The notes below the pieces were generated by a model. That model was not told the origin of the DNA. It saw nothing but the letters and a program-made list of their open reading frames with translations, and searched no databases. Shown here in pieces: positions 44,066 through 53,664 of a stretch of DNA of 64,000 nucleotides. Position 1 is the first letter of the stretch. Each line of letters starts with the position of its first letter. Source of the DNA: Leadbetterella sp964489955 (GTDB lineage: Bacteria; Bacteroidota; Bacteroidia; Cytophagales; Spirosomataceae). The stretch covers positions 1-64,000 of the forward strand of contig CAZBAV010000018.1 in the NCBI GenBank assembly GCA_964489955.1, in the 5' to 3' direction. The translations under genes and the position numbers were made by a program.

Positions 44066-45988
44066 CTAAAGAATTGTACCCAAAGCTTCCGCTACCATCG
44101 TCTTTTCCTTATTTTTTTCCTCAAGTGCATTTAGTAGAATATCCTGCTCGTCCTCATCTTCCGTATCTAGTTGGTTAATAAGGACTAAAATGTCGTTTTT
44201 TATCTTGAGCAAATGTATTCTGAATACCAATTTAGAGACTATCTCGCCAAGGTTACTTTCATAATCGGGTACAAAAACCTCAAATTTCACCCATTGGGGG
44301 CTTAAGCCATGCTTTGGACTTTCCCAGTTTATGACCAAGTCCTGGATTTCATTATTTAAGTGCGAAAGAAAATGCCTTTTAGGGGGTATAGTGCCTTTAC
44401 TATGGAAATCTTGGTATTCTTTGTATATGCTCTTAAGCTTTGCATCAAACAATAAGTCTATTTCAGTTTCTCCAAATATGAAATCGGCCAAGAAAACATT
44501 AGAGGAAGTTTCCTCATCGTAATCAATGACAACATCTCCATAAAGGACTAAATCTTTGACTAAAGCTTCTTCACTGCTATATGTGGGTAAAGAGTCAATT
44601 TGCTCTAGTTCATGGTTTCTGGTAGGTGGGGCAGGAGAAATAGGTACAGCATCTGGACCTGCAGTTCTACCCGTTGTTTTTATTTGCTTTATAGCAATTT
44701 TTGCTCCCTCATTTATTAGAATGGCTTCGTCAATATGTAATAATCTCGCCACTTCCTGGTAGAACACCTGCCTTTTTACAGGATTAGGTATTTTCGTAAT
44801 AGACTGGACAAGGCTTTCTATAAGCTCAGCTTTTTTTATGGCATCTGTACCTACATCTTCAAGCGAAATCTCCGTCTTGAAGTTTATGAAGTCTTTTTGG
44901 TTGGCCTCGGTATATTTGCTAAAAACATCGCCACCCACTTTGCGGATATAGCTATCAGGGTCGTCTCCGTCAGGAAAAACAACAGCCTTCACATTCAGTC
45001 CTTCTTCTAGAATGATGTCTATTCCTCGGAGGGAGGCTTTTATTCCGGCTGCATCGCCGTCATATAACACTGTGATATTATCGGTAAAACGACCAATTAT
45101 TCGTATTTGCTCGGGAGTAAGGGCTGTCCCAGATGAGGCAACCACGTTTTCTATACCTGCCTGGTGTAGTGAAACTACATCCGTATACCCTTCCACTAAA
45201 TAACAATTATCTTTTTGACGGATTGCATTCTTGGCTTGGTAAATACCGTAAACAATATTGCTTTTATGGTAAATTTCTGTTTCGGGAGAGTTTACATATT
45301 TAGGTGCTTTGGCATCTGTTTTAAGTATCCTGGCACCGAAAGCAATAGGTTTTCCCGCTACATTATGGATTGGGAAAATAACTCTGCCCCTGAAGCGGTC
45401 GAGATAAACCCCGTTATCTTTTACACTAATGAGTCCTGCTTTTTCCAAAACCTCTACACCAAAGCCTTGTTTTGAGGCATGGTCATAAAACTGGCTACGA
45501 GCTTCGGGCGAATATCCAAGGTTAAACTTCTCTATCATGGCTTTAGAAAAGCCCCTTTCTTGGAAATAACTTAGCCCTATACTTTGGCCTTCCTCACTAT
45601 CTAGGAGGTAGTTGTGGAAGTAGGTTTCCGCAAATTCTGATACTATAAAGAGGCTTTCTCTCTCATTTTGTGCGGCCAGTTCTGTATCAGTAAATTCTTT
45701 CTCTTTTACCTCTATGTTGTACTTCTTTGCCAGCCATTTAAGAGCATCGGGGTAAGAGAAACCCTCCAAATCCATCACAAAACGTACCGAATCTCCACCT
45801 TTGCCACAACCAAAACATTTATATATTCCTTTGCTGGGCGAAACAGAAAAGGAAGGTGTTTTTTCGTTATGAAATGGGCAACAAGCTATCATGTTTGCAC
45901 CCCTTTTTTTTAGGTTTACAAACTCTCCTACCACTTCTGAAATATCGGCAGCCTGTAGGATTTGGTTTACTGTATCCTGAGGAATCAT
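44066..45988 (-). CDS. dnaG: DNA primase
   Basis: The 640-residue primase has the N-terminal zinc finger (CPFHNEKTPSFSVSP then CFGCGKGGD), the RNA-polymerase core, a TOPRIM part with LVEGYTDVVSLHQAG and LYDGDAAG, and a C-terminal helicase-binding region. It makes RNA primers for replication. The length is normal. It is divergent from parA. Confidence 0.96.
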   Translation of the reverse strand: MIPQDTVNQILQAADISEVVGEFVNLKKRGANMIACCPFHNEKTPSFSVSPSKGIYKCFGCGKGGDSVRFVMDLEGFSYPDALKWLAKKYNIEVKEKEFTDTELAAQNERESLFIVSEFAETYFHNYLLDSEEGQSIGLSYFQERGFSKAMIEKFNLGYSPEARSQFYDHASKQGFGVEVLEKAGLISVKDNGVYLDRFRGRVIFPIHNVAGKPIAFGARILKTDAKAPKYVNSPETEIYHKSNIVYGIYQAKNAIRQKDNCYLVEGYTDVVSLHQAGIENVVASSGTALTPEQIRIIGRFTDNITVLYDGDAAGIKASLRGIDIILEEGLNVKAVVFPDGDDPDSYIRKVGGDVFSKYTEANQKDFINFKTEISLEDVGTDAIKKAELIESLVQSITKIPNPVKRQVFYQEVARLLHIDEAILINEGAKIAIKQIKTTGRTAGPDAVPISPAPPTRNHELEQIDSLPTYSSEEALVKDLVLYGDVVIDYDEETSSNVFLADFIFGETEIDLLFDAKLKSIYKEYQDFHSKGTIPPKRHFLSHLNNEIQDLVINWESPKHGLSPQWVKFEVFVPDYESNLGEIVSKLVFRIHLLKIKNDILVLINQLDTEDEDEQDILLNALEEKNKEKTMVAEALGTIL

Positions 45989-46128
45989 GATGTAAAGTTA
46001 GTGAACTTTCAAAGGTTTTTTACAGGTTTACACAGAATGAGTAATAAAATGTCCTCTAAAACTTTTCCACAAAAAAGCAACTTATCTACATTGCTGCCTC
46101 AGGGTTATGAGCCGTGTTTTTTATTGAT

Positions 46129-46136
46129 TATCTTTG
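46129..46136 (+). promoter_or_regulatory. Candidate -7 element for parA-parB
   Basis: TATCTTTG fits TAnnTTTG and lies 30 bases before the parA ATG at 46167. A -33 TTTG at the right distance is not evident. Confidence 0.45.
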
Positions 46137-46166
46137 TTCTCTGTTTTACATAAGCATTTTATATCC

Positions 46167-46979
46167 ATGGGTAAAATCATATCGATAGTTAACCAAAAAG
46201 GTGGTGTGGGCAAAACTACTACTGCTATAAACCTTTCCGCATCATTAGCGGTTTTAGACTATAAAATATTGTTGGTGGATACTGACCCACAAGCAAACGC
46301 AGGTTCTGGAATTGGTATTGACAGTAAAGAGCACCAGAATAATATATATGCTGCATTAGTGGGGCAGATAGGTATTAAAGAATGTATTGTAAAGACCCAG
46401 ATTCCTAATTTAGATATCGTACCTAGTCATATAGATCTGGCGGGTTTTGAACTAGAAATAGTGAACCAGGTAGCTCGTGAATATATTTTGAAAGAAATAC
46501 TACAAGAAGTGAAAGCAGATTATGATTTTATCTTTATAGATTGTTCTCCTTCGCTTGGTTTAATGGTAATTAACTCCATTGTGGCTTCAGATTCTGTACT
46601 TATTCCGGTACAGTGTGAGTACTTCGCTCTGGAGGGAATAGCCCAGCTACAGAATACCATTAATATTATCAAGAAAAGACTGAATCAGTCGCTAGAAATG
46701 GAAGGTTATGTGCTTACTATGTATGATGGGCGTACGAATCTCTCTAAAATGGTAGTAGACGATGTAAGAAAGCACTTTGGTAATCTTTGTTTTGATACGC
46801 TTGTGCCTAGAAATGTGAAGCTTGCTGAAGCCCCAAGTTATGGTGTGCCAGCACTTTTGATGTTTTCAGATGAGGGCGAATTCGATATAAAGTTCTTGGA
46901 AAACAAAGGTGCTATAAGTTATATTGATTTAGCTAAAGAAGTACTGAAACGTAATAATCTTGCGGAGATAAAAGAATAA
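46167..46979 (+). CDS. parA: Chromosome partitioning ATPase ParA
   Basis: The deviant Walker A KGGVGKTT, VDTDPQANAG, and IDCSPSLG motifs of the ParA/Soj family are present. The start is the ATG at 46167 (MGKIISIVNQKGG); an in-frame TTG 11 codons earlier adds residues without family match. From 46167 it has 270 residues. It moves origin-bound ParB. It is followed by parB after 3 bases. Confidence 0.95.
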   Translation: MGKIISIVNQKGGVGKTTTAINLSASLAVLDYKILLVDTDPQANAGSGIGIDSKEHQNNIYAALVGQIGIKECIVKTQIPNLDIVPSHIDLAGFELEIVNQVAREYILKEILQEVKADYDFIFIDCSPSLGLMVINSIVASDSVLIPVQCEYFALEGIAQLQNTINIIKKRLNQSLEMEGYVLTMYDGRTNLSKMVVDDVRKHFGNLCFDTLVPRNVKLAEAPSYGVPALLMFSDEGEFDIKFLENKGAISYIDLAKEVLKRNNLAEIKE

Positions 46980-46982
46980 ACG

Positions 46983-47837
46983 ATGGAAGCTACAGGAAAA
47001 GGTTTGACTTCCTTGTTGGGAGATTCTGATTTAGTTGTAAAAAGGAAGGTAGCCTCTTTTGTAGGGGTTCAGGAAATTGATATTACTAAAATAGAGGTTG
47101 GTGCATCGCAACCCCGTCAGGTTTTTGATGAAACGGCTTTGCAAGAACTTGCAGACTCTATTATTGCCAATGGGCTCATACAGCCTATTACGGTAAGAGA
47201 AAAACCCAACGGGACTTTTGAGATTATTTCAGGAGAAAGAAGATTTAGGGCATCCAAGCTAGCGAAATTAAGTAAGATCCCTGCTTTTATACGTGAGGTT
47301 AATGACCAGCGTTCTCTGGAAATGGCTCTGATAGAAAATATCCAGAGAGAAAACTTAAATCCGGTGGAGATTGCTCTTTCATATAAAAGAATGATGGAAG
47401 AGTTGGGCTTTAAACAAGAGGATTTGGGAAAAAGGGTAGGGAAGAGTCGTTCTAACATTACAAACTACCTGAGGCTTTTACAATTGCCTACAGAGATACA
47501 ATCAGGCCTGATTTTGGGTGTTGTTTCAGCGGGGCAAGTAAGACCCTTGATAACCATTTCAGATTCGGCTAAGCAAATAGATATTTATCAACGTATTTTA
47601 GAGTACGGACTCAGTGCCAGGGAGATAGAGGCATTGGTGAAAAAGGGTAACACCTTTGAAGCGGATGCTAATGAAGTAGATATTTTCCGTGAAGATATGC
47701 GTATTGAAGAAATGACCCTAAAAGGTAAGACTACCGTGCCACTTAAGATTCAGGTACAAGATGTAAACAAGGGAAATGTAACCCTTAAATTCTCTAATTT
47801 GGAAGAATTAGAAAGTATACTAGGAAAGCTTAACTAA
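46983..47837 (+). CDS. parB: Chromosome partitioning protein ParB
   Basis: The 284-residue protein has the ParB/Spo0J CTP-binding nuclease-like domain (GASQPRQVFDE, ISGERRFRASKLA, ALIENIQRENLNP), the helix-turn-helix (LGKRVGKSRSNITNYLRLL, key part VGKSRSNITNYLR) and a C-terminal dimer part. It binds parS sites near the origin. No canonical parS palindrome was noticed close by. Confidence 0.95.
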   Translation: MEATGKGLTSLLGDSDLVVKRKVASFVGVQEIDITKIEVGASQPRQVFDETALQELADSIIANGLIQPITVREKPNGTFEIISGERRFRASKLAKLSKIPAFIREVNDQRSLEMALIENIQRENLNPVEIALSYKRMMEELGFKQEDLGKRVGKSRSNITNYLRLLQLPTEIQSGLILGVVSAGQVRPLITISDSAKQIDIYQRILEYGLSAREIEALVKKGNTFEADANEVDIFREDMRIEEMTLKGKTTVPLKIQVQDVNKGNVTLKFSNLEELESILGKLN

Positions 47838-47853
47838 GGCAAGATTATATTGG

Positions 47854-47888
47854 AAAAGGATGGCTCTGGTAAAGAGCCGTCCTTTTTT
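47854..47888 (+). terminator. Rho-independent terminator after parB
   Basis: AAGGATGGCTCT and AGAGCCGTCCTT pair with one G-T, over a short loop, followed by six T. Confidence 0.85.
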
Positions 47889-47971
47889 GTTTTATTGTAA
47901 AGATGTAATTTTTACATATTTCGCGGCTTACTTGTTTGTTTTACACAGTAGTTTTTATGAGTAAAAATGCT

Positions 47972-47979
47972 TAACTTTG
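47972..47979 (+). promoter_or_regulatory. Candidate -7 element for gyrB
   Basis: TAACTTTG fits TAnnTTTG about 76 bases before the gyrB ATG. No TTTG at the proper -33 distance. Confidence 0.4.
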
Positions 47980-48055
47980 TAAAATTTTCTTTTGGTAGAA
48001 AATAGAAATTTGGGATAAATAATTAATTAGTTATACTACTGGTTAGTAATATTTT

Positions 48056-50005
48056 ATGAGCGACAAAGAAAAGAAAGATTATTCGGCCGATAATATCCAG
48101 GTTTTAGAAGGCTTAGAGGCTGTAAGAAAGAGACCTGCCATGTATATTGGCGATATCGGTATAAAAGGGTTGCACCATCTAATTTGGGAAGTTGTAGATA
48201 ACTCCATAGATGAGGCCATGGCCGGTTATTGTAATAAAATTGATACCACCATAAATGAAGATAACTCTATAACGGTACGTGATAACGGCCGGGGTATTCC
48301 TACAGGTTGGCATGAAAAAGAACAAAAATCTGCTCTTGAAGTAGTAATGACCGTTCTCCATGCTGGTGGTAAATTCGATAAAGATACCTACAAGGTTTCT
48401 GGTGGTTTACACGGTGTGGGTGTTTCTTGTGTGAACGCCCTTTCTACACATTTGCGGGTAGAGGTACACCGTGATGGTAAAAAGTTTGAGCAAGAGTATA
48501 ATATCGGTAAGCCTTTGTATGCTGTGCGTGAGATTGGTACTACAGATGATCGTGGTACTTTTGTACATTTTAAGCCAGATGATACTATTTTTCAAGCAAC
48601 GGAATACAAGTACGAAACCGTAGCGAATCGACTTAGAGAGTTATCTTTTCTAAACAAAGGGATTACACTTACTCTTACCGATAAAAGGGAATTAGACGAA
48701 GAGGGAAATGCGAAGTACGAGGAGTTTCACTCAGAAGGAGGTTTAATAGAATTTGTAGAATACTTAGACAAGAGCCGTGAGAACCTAATTCCTACTCCAA
48801 TGTGGATGGAAGGGGAAAGGGATGGTGTGCCAGTAGAAGTTTCTATGGTTTATAATACGTCTTATTCAGAAAACGTATCGTCTTTTGTAAACAACATTAA
48901 TACACCTGAGGGAGGTACGCACGTTTCGGGTTTTAGAATGGCTCTTACGCGTACATTAAAGTCTTATGCCGAGAAATCTGGATTATTGGCTAAAGAAAAA
49001 ATAGAAATCGCAGGTGATGACTTCCGTGAGGGTTTAACAGCTGTTATTTCTGTAAAGGTAGCAGAGCCGCAGTTTGAGGGACAAACTAAATCTAAACTGG
49101 GTAACTCAGAGGTTACAGCAGCGGTAAGTGGCTGTGTACAGGAGATGTTAGAGAACTATTTGGAAGAAAATCCAAAAGATGCAAAAATCATTGTAGACAA
49201 GGTTATTTTAGCTGCTAAAGCCCGTATTGCTGCAAAAAAGGCAAGGGAAATGGTGCAGCGTAAAAACGTACTTATTGGTTCTGGTTTGCCTGGAAAGCTT
49301 GCCGATTGCTCTGAATCAGATCCGGCACTTTGTGAAGTATACTTGGTGGAGGGAGACTCTGCTGGTGGTTCTGCTAAACAAGGACGTGACCGTAATTTTC
49401 AAGCTATCCTTCCTCTGAAAGGAAAGATATTGAACGTAGAGAAGGCACAAGAATATAAGATTTACGAAAACGACGAGATTAAAAATATCTTTACCGCATT
49501 AGGTGTGCAAATGGGTAAAGATGGAGATGATAAGGCTCTTAATCTTGATAAGTTGCGTTACCATAAAATCATCATCATGACCGATGCTGATATAGACGGT
49601 AGCCACATCAGAACGCTTATACTTACTTTCTTCTATAGATTCATGCGGGATATTATAGAAAGGGGGTACCTATATATTGCACAGCCACCTCTTTACTTGG
49701 TTAAAAAGGGTAAAGAAGAAGCATATGCATGGAGCGAAGACCAGAGAATGATGGAGGTAAAGCGGTTAGCAGGTTCAGGTAAAGAAGAAAACGTGGGAGT
49801 GCAACGATACAAGGGTTTGGGAGAAATGAACCCTGAGCAGCTGTGGGAAACTACAATGGATCCTCGTAACCGTATTTTAAAGCAAGTTACAGTTGAATCT
49901 GCGGTAGAAGCAGATATGTTGTTCTCTATGCTTATGGGTGACGAAGTGCCGCCACGCAGAGAGTTTATTGAAAGAAACGCTAAATACGCTAAAGTAGACG
50001 TTTAA
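48056..50005 (+). CDS. gyrB: DNA gyrase subunit B
   Basis: The 649-residue protein has the GHKL ATPase (EVVDNSIDEAMAGYC, DNGRGIPTGWH, GGLHGVGVSCVNALS), the transducer domain and the TOPRIM region (EGDSAGGSAKQGRDR, MTDADIDGSHIRTLI) with the C-terminal QRYKGLGEMNPEQLW. It introduces negative supercoils with GyrA. The length is that of GyrB without the insert found in some proteobacteria. Terminators bound it on both sides. Confidence 0.97.
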   Translation: MSDKEKKDYSADNIQVLEGLEAVRKRPAMYIGDIGIKGLHHLIWEVVDNSIDEAMAGYCNKIDTTINEDNSITVRDNGRGIPTGWHEKEQKSALEVVMTVLHAGGKFDKDTYKVSGGLHGVGVSCVNALSTHLRVEVHRDGKKFEQEYNIGKPLYAVREIGTTDDRGTFVHFKPDDTIFQATEYKYETVANRLRELSFLNKGITLTLTDKRELDEEGNAKYEEFHSEGGLIEFVEYLDKSRENLIPTPMWMEGERDGVPVEVSMVYNTSYSENVSSFVNNINTPEGGTHVSGFRMALTRTLKSYAEKSGLLAKEKIEIAGDDFREGLTAVISVKVAEPQFEGQTKSKLGNSEVTAAVSGCVQEMLENYLEENPKDAKIIVDKVILAAKARIAAKKAREMVQRKNVLIGSGLPGKLADCSESDPALCEVYLVEGDSAGGSAKQGRDRNFQAILPLKGKILNVEKAQEYKIYENDEIKNIFTALGVQMGKDGDDKALNLDKLRYHKIIIMTDADIDGSHIRTLILTFFYRFMRDIIERGYLYIAQPPLYLVKKGKEEAYAWSEDQRMMEVKRLAGSGKEENVGVQRYKGLGEMNPEQLWETTMDPRNRILKQVTVESAVEADMLFSMLMGDEVPPRREFIERNAKYAKVDV

Positions 50006-50017
50006 AATATCACAGAG

Positions 50018-50058
50018 CCGACAACTTTGGTTTTACCTGAAGTTGTCGGTTTTTTTTT
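50018..50058 (+). terminator. Rho-independent terminator after gyrB
   Basis: CCGACAACTT (50018-50027) pairs with AAGTTGTCGG (50040-50049), followed by at least eight T. Confidence 0.88.
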
Positions 50059-50091
50059 CTGGCATCCCTATTAAATGATTTGTTGTAAAAG

Positions 50092-50400
50092 ATGATGGAA
50101 GTTTTTAAGAATAGGAAATGGGTGGTATTTATTTTATCAGCTTTTCTCCTATTTGATTTGAGTGTAAATGCCGTACAATATTACAACCAGCCGTTTGATT
50201 CAGATATAGTAGAGTCAGTTTTACCACTACCTTACATGGAACCTCTTTATGGAATAACTAACGGCTTCGCAGAATCCATTCAATCCTAATAAAAGCATAT
50301 TTTCTTCTTTCTCAATACTACAGATTGGAGCTGAAAGTAGGTACAGAGACAATTAAACCAAAGCTGTTTTACTATTACAGGGAGAAACCTAAAAAGTAGG
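50092..50400 (+). pseudogene. Remnant of a membrane protein gene (N-terminal piece plus frame-shifted tail)
   Basis: A 65-residue ORF (MMEVFKNRKWVVFILSAFLL, one membrane helix, then VQYYNQPFDSDIVESVLPLP) stops at 50289. In a different frame a coding-like tail (AYFLLSQYYRLELKVG ... FYYYREKPKK) begins near 50277 and ends at a stop at 50400. Both pieces have protein-like composition but too little length for a membrane protein of this look. I read this as an internally deleted and frame-shifted gene. A genuine short membrane peptide of 65 residues is the alternative. Confidence 0.45.
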
Positions 50401-50464
50401 CCACTTTTATTTGGAACATCTTTGTTGTTTTCTTTATTTTTATCGTGTTTTTTGTTTTTATAAT

Positions 50465-51283
50465 ATGTCTGAAGAGAAATTTGTTGTAATAAGAGAGGTT
50501 ATCCGCAAGAAGAATCCTAAGCTATTAAAGTGGCTTCCTGGTTTTGTTTTGCGGTATATAGAGAAAATAGTACACGAAGACGATATAAATGAAGTAATGC
50601 ACAATATCGGGCATTTACACGGTCTGGACTTTGTAGATGCCTTAATTACACAAGAATTAAGAGTAAAAGTTAACCTTTTGGGAAGCGAAAATATCCCATT
50701 AGAGGGAGGCGTGATCTTTGCTTCAAACCATCCTCTTGGTGGTTTAGACGGGGTGTCATTTATGCATGCACTAGGTAAATATAGGAAGGATATAAAGTTT
50801 CTGGTGAATGATGTTTTAAGTAACATTAAAAACTTCGATTCACTCTTTATTCCTATCAATAAACATGGAAAGCAAGCACGTGAGTCATCACAGCTAATAG
50901 ATGATACCTATGCTAGTGATGGAGCTATGTTGGTTTTTCCTGCAGGTCTGGTTTCCAGAAAGGGAAAAGGAGGTGTCATAAGGGATTTGGAGTGGAAAAA
51001 AAGCTTTATTAATAAGGCCAAGAAATATAAAAGAAATATAGTTCCGGTATTTATAGACGGTAGAAATTCAGAGTTTTTTTATAACTTAGCGAGATTTCGC
51101 AAGATGATTGGTATTGGAGCCAACATAGAAATGTTCTATTTGGCAGACGAAATGTTTGCCCAAAGAGATAAGTCTGTGACTATTACCGTAGGAAAACCTA
51201 TTCCATTTGAGTCCTTAGATTCTAGTAAAACAGAACAACAGTGGGCAGAATATATAAAAGAAACAGTGTATGCACTGGCATAA
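50465..51283 (+). CDS. Lysophospholipid/amino-acid-lipid O-acyltransferase
   Basis: A PlsC-type acyltransferase of 272 residues from the ATG at 50465 (MSEEKFVVIREVIRKKNP); an earlier in-frame ATG at 50411 adds an unlikely Cys/Phe-rich stretch. The active-site block is SNHPLGGLDG (HPLGGLD in place of the usual HxxxxD, His to Asp spacing kept), with FPAGLVSRKG later. It is followed by an OlsB-like N-acyltransferase. Such neighbouring pairs make ornithine lipids (OlsA/OlsB) or, in Bacteroides, glycine lipids (GlsA/GlsB). This protein would add the second, ester-linked acyl chain. Confidence 0.85.
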   Translation: MSEEKFVVIREVIRKKNPKLLKWLPGFVLRYIEKIVHEDDINEVMHNIGHLHGLDFVDALITQELRVKVNLLGSENIPLEGGVIFASNHPLGGLDGVSFMHALGKYRKDIKFLVNDVLSNIKNFDSLFIPINKHGKQARESSQLIDDTYASDGAMLVFPAGLVSRKGKGGVIRDLEWKKSFINKAKKYKRNIVPVFIDGRNSEFFYNLARFRKMIGIGANIEMFYLADEMFAQRDKSVTITVGKPIPFESLDSSKTEQQWAEYIKETVYALA

Positions 51284-51296
51284 CAATAATACGTAT

Positions 51297-52262
51297 ATGC
51301 AGGAAATAATGCCTCCCGTAAGCAGGGAAATTTTGAAAGAAGAGATTAATAGTAGTACGTTTTTAAGATATACCAATTATGGAAATATTGAGGTGCATGT
51401 GGTTAATTATCATAAGCAACCCAATGTTTTGCTTGAGATTGGGAGATTAAGAGAACTCACATTTAGAGATGCCGGCGGAGGTACAGGACTTGCGTCTGAT
51501 ATTGATGAGAATGACACATCTGAAAACGCTTACGACCAACTTATTACTTGGGACCCTGAAGAGGAAGAAATTGTGGCGGGGTATAGGCTTATTCGCGGAG
51601 GTGAGGTCGGTCTTAATGAGCATGGTGTACATAACCTTTCTACTGCACATTATTTTGCATTTTCGGAAAAGTTTAAAGAGGAGTACTTGCCTTACACCAT
51701 AGAACTTGGACGTTCTTTTGTACAACCAAAGTACCAACCGGGAAAGGAAAATCGTAAAGGTTTGTTTTCTCTAGATAATCTTTGGGATGGCTTAGGTGCA
51801 ATCGTGGTTCTTAATCCTGATATAAAATATTTGTTTGGGAAAGTTACCATGTATGCACATTATAATGCAGAAGCACGGGATATTTTACTGTATTTCATGA
51901 AGCATTATTTTCCAGATAGTGAGCAATTGGTAGTACCTCACAATCCGGTAGGATATAAAACAGATATCACTAGTTTACAGGGAATATTTGATGGGCTAGA
52001 TTATAAGGAAGGTTATAAGGTTCTAAACAGTAAAGTTAGGAGTTTAGGTGAAAATATTCCTCCTTTAATTAATACTTATATGGGGCTTTCTGCCACCATG
52101 AAAACATTTGGTACCGCTGTTAATGATGAGTTTGGAGAAGTAGAAGAAACAGGGATTTTAATTACTATTGCTGATATCCACGCTATAAAAAAAGAGAGAC
52201 ACATTATTTCTTTTGAAAGGGATAAGCATTATGGAAGCAGAAGGCAGAAAGACAGCGAATAA
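51297..52262 (+). CDS. OlsB/GlsB-like amino-acid N-acyltransferase
   Basis: A GNAT-fold N-acyltransferase of the hemolysin/OlsB type, with LLEIGRLRELTFRDAGGGTG near the front (key part GRLRELTFRDAGGG), GYRLIRGGEV, and IELGRSFVQPKYQ in the middle. It would attach a 3-hydroxy fatty acid to the amino group of glycine, ornithine or a related amino acid. I chose the ATG at 51297; the ATG at 51270 overlaps the acyltransferase gene by 14 bases and is possible. The stop lies inside the antiporter gene, a 32-base overlap. Confidence 0.85.
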   Translation: MQEIMPPVSREILKEEINSSTFLRYTNYGNIEVHVVNYHKQPNVLLEIGRLRELTFRDAGGGTGLASDIDENDTSENAYDQLITWDPEEEEIVAGYRLIRGGEVGLNEHGVHNLSTAHYFAFSEKFKEEYLPYTIELGRSFVQPKYQPGKENRKGLFSLDNLWDGLGAIVVLNPDIKYLFGKVTMYAHYNAEARDILLYFMKHYFPDSEQLVVPHNPVGYKTDITSLQGIFDGLDYKEGYKVLNSKVRSLGENIPPLINTYMGLSATMKTFGTAVNDEFGEVEETGILITIADIHAIKKERHIISFERDKHYGSRRQKDSE

Positions 52263-53664
52263 CAGACTAAAAACCAATGTGTTTTATGTGTTTTTGGCTG
52301 TAGTATTTGGAATATTGATATTTAAAGTGCTATCTGCTGGCAAACTTTTAGAAGGAATAGATGTTGTAGATAGCGAATCGAGTACTGGGCACTGGGAGAC
52401 TTTTCTTGAAGTTTTTAGGTATAATCTTCACCATCCCCTTGCTGTACTTCTGTTACAAATTATAGTAATAGTATTTGTAGCAAAATCTTTCGGGGCCATC
52501 TGCAAGATGCTAAAGCAACCTAGTGTAATAGGGGAGATGCTTGCTGGTATAGTATTAGGGCCATCTTTGTTTGGTTTATTGTTTCCGGAGATTTCTTTGG
52601 CTTTGTTTCCTCCCTCTTCTCTGGGTAATCTACAATTGCTGAGCCAGATAGGTCTTATCCTTTTTATGTTTATTATTGGTTTGGAACTTGATTTAAAAAT
52701 TATTAGATCTAAAACCAGTGAAGCTGTAATTATAAGTCACGCTAGTATAATTCTTCCATTTACATTAGGAGTCTCTTTATCCTACCTTTTATACAGCGAA
52801 TTGGCTCCAAGTGGAGTAGGGTTTTTACCTTTTGCTCTATTTATGGGTGTGGCAATGAGCGTTACTGCATTTCCCGTTTTGGCGAGTATTGTAAGGGAAC
52901 GCAAGATTCACAAGACAAAACTAGGAGCATTGGTGATAACCTGTGCTGCTGTAGATGATATAACAGCATGGTGTGTTCTGGCTGCGGTGATTGCTATTGT
53001 AAAAGCTGGTTCTTTTGTGAGTTCACTGTACAGCGTTTTGCTATCCATTATTTACATTGCTTTGATGCTGAAAGTTATAGCCCCCGTCTTGGCACGCTTT
53101 ATAGCTAAAGCAAAGGATACCAGAATTGTTGTTGCGGTAGTGTTCCTAGTGGTTATTAGTTCTGCTTATGTGACCGAGCTAACAGGGATACACGCCTTAT
53201 TTGGGGCGTTTTTGGCTGGTGTGATTATTCCAGAGGATAGTAAATTTCGGGATATGCTTATACAGAAAGTAGAAGATCTTTCTCTAGTTCTGCTGTTGCC
53301 GCTTTTCTTTGTTTTTACTGGTTTACGTACCCAAATTGGCTTGGTGTTTAATTCAGATATGTATCTTACTACTTGTTTGATTATTGCAGTGGCGGTTGCA
53401 GGAAAGTTCTTAGGTAGTGCTTTGGTTGCTCGTTATGTAGGACAAGATTGGCGGACTAGTCTTTCCATTGGAGCCTTAATGAATACACGCGGGCTCATGG
53501 AGCTGGTGGTGCTTAATATTGGTTATGATTTGGGCGTTTTGAGCACAGAAGTCTTCTCTATGATGGTAATTATGACTCTTGTTACTACTATGATGACCGG
53601 GCCGTCTTTGGATATTATAAACTACGTATTTGATAAGTTTACCAAATCCCACAATAATATCTAA
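52231..53664 (+). CDS. CPA2-type cation/proton antiporter
   Basis: This 477-residue membrane protein (ATG at 52231, within the end of the N-acyltransferase gene) has about 12-13 helices. Typical CPA2 (KefB/NapA) blocks are PSVIGEMLAGIVLGPSLFG, FMFIIGLELDLK, AMSVTAFPVLASI and the double-Asp ion site CAAVDDITAWC. It has no C-terminal TrkA-N domain. It exchanges Na+ or K+ for protons. The 32-base overlap with a lipid N-acyltransferase gene suggests co-regulation of membrane lipid make-up and ion homeostasis (inference). Confidence 0.88.
   Translation: MEAEGRKTANNRLKTNVFYVFLAVVFGILIFKVLSAGKLLEGIDVVDSESSTGHWETFLEVFRYNLHHPLAVLLLQIIVIVFVAKSFGAICKMLKQPSVIGEMLAGIVLGPSLFGLLFPEISLALFPPSSLGNLQLLSQIGLILFMFIIGLELDLKIIRSKTSEAVIISHASIILPFTLGVSLSYLLYSELAPSGVGFLPFALFMGVAMSVTAFPVLASIVRERKIHKTKLGALVITCAAVDDITAWCVLAAVIAIVKAGSFVSSLYSVLLSIIYIALMLKVIAPVLARFIAKAKDTRIVVAVVFLVVISSAYVTELTGIHALFGAFLAGVIIPEDSKFRDMLIQKVEDLSLVLLLPLFFVFTGLRTQIGLVFNSDMYLTTCLIIAVAVAGKFLGSALVARYVGQDWRTSLSIGALMNTRGLMELVVLNIGYDLGVLSTEVFSMMVIMTLVTTMMTGPSLDIINYVFDKFTKSHNNI

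Noticed and set aside
44066..50005. Replication origin near dnaG, parAB and gyrB
   Set aside because: No dnaA gene, DnaA-box cluster or parS site was noticed here; proximity of these genes alone is not enough.
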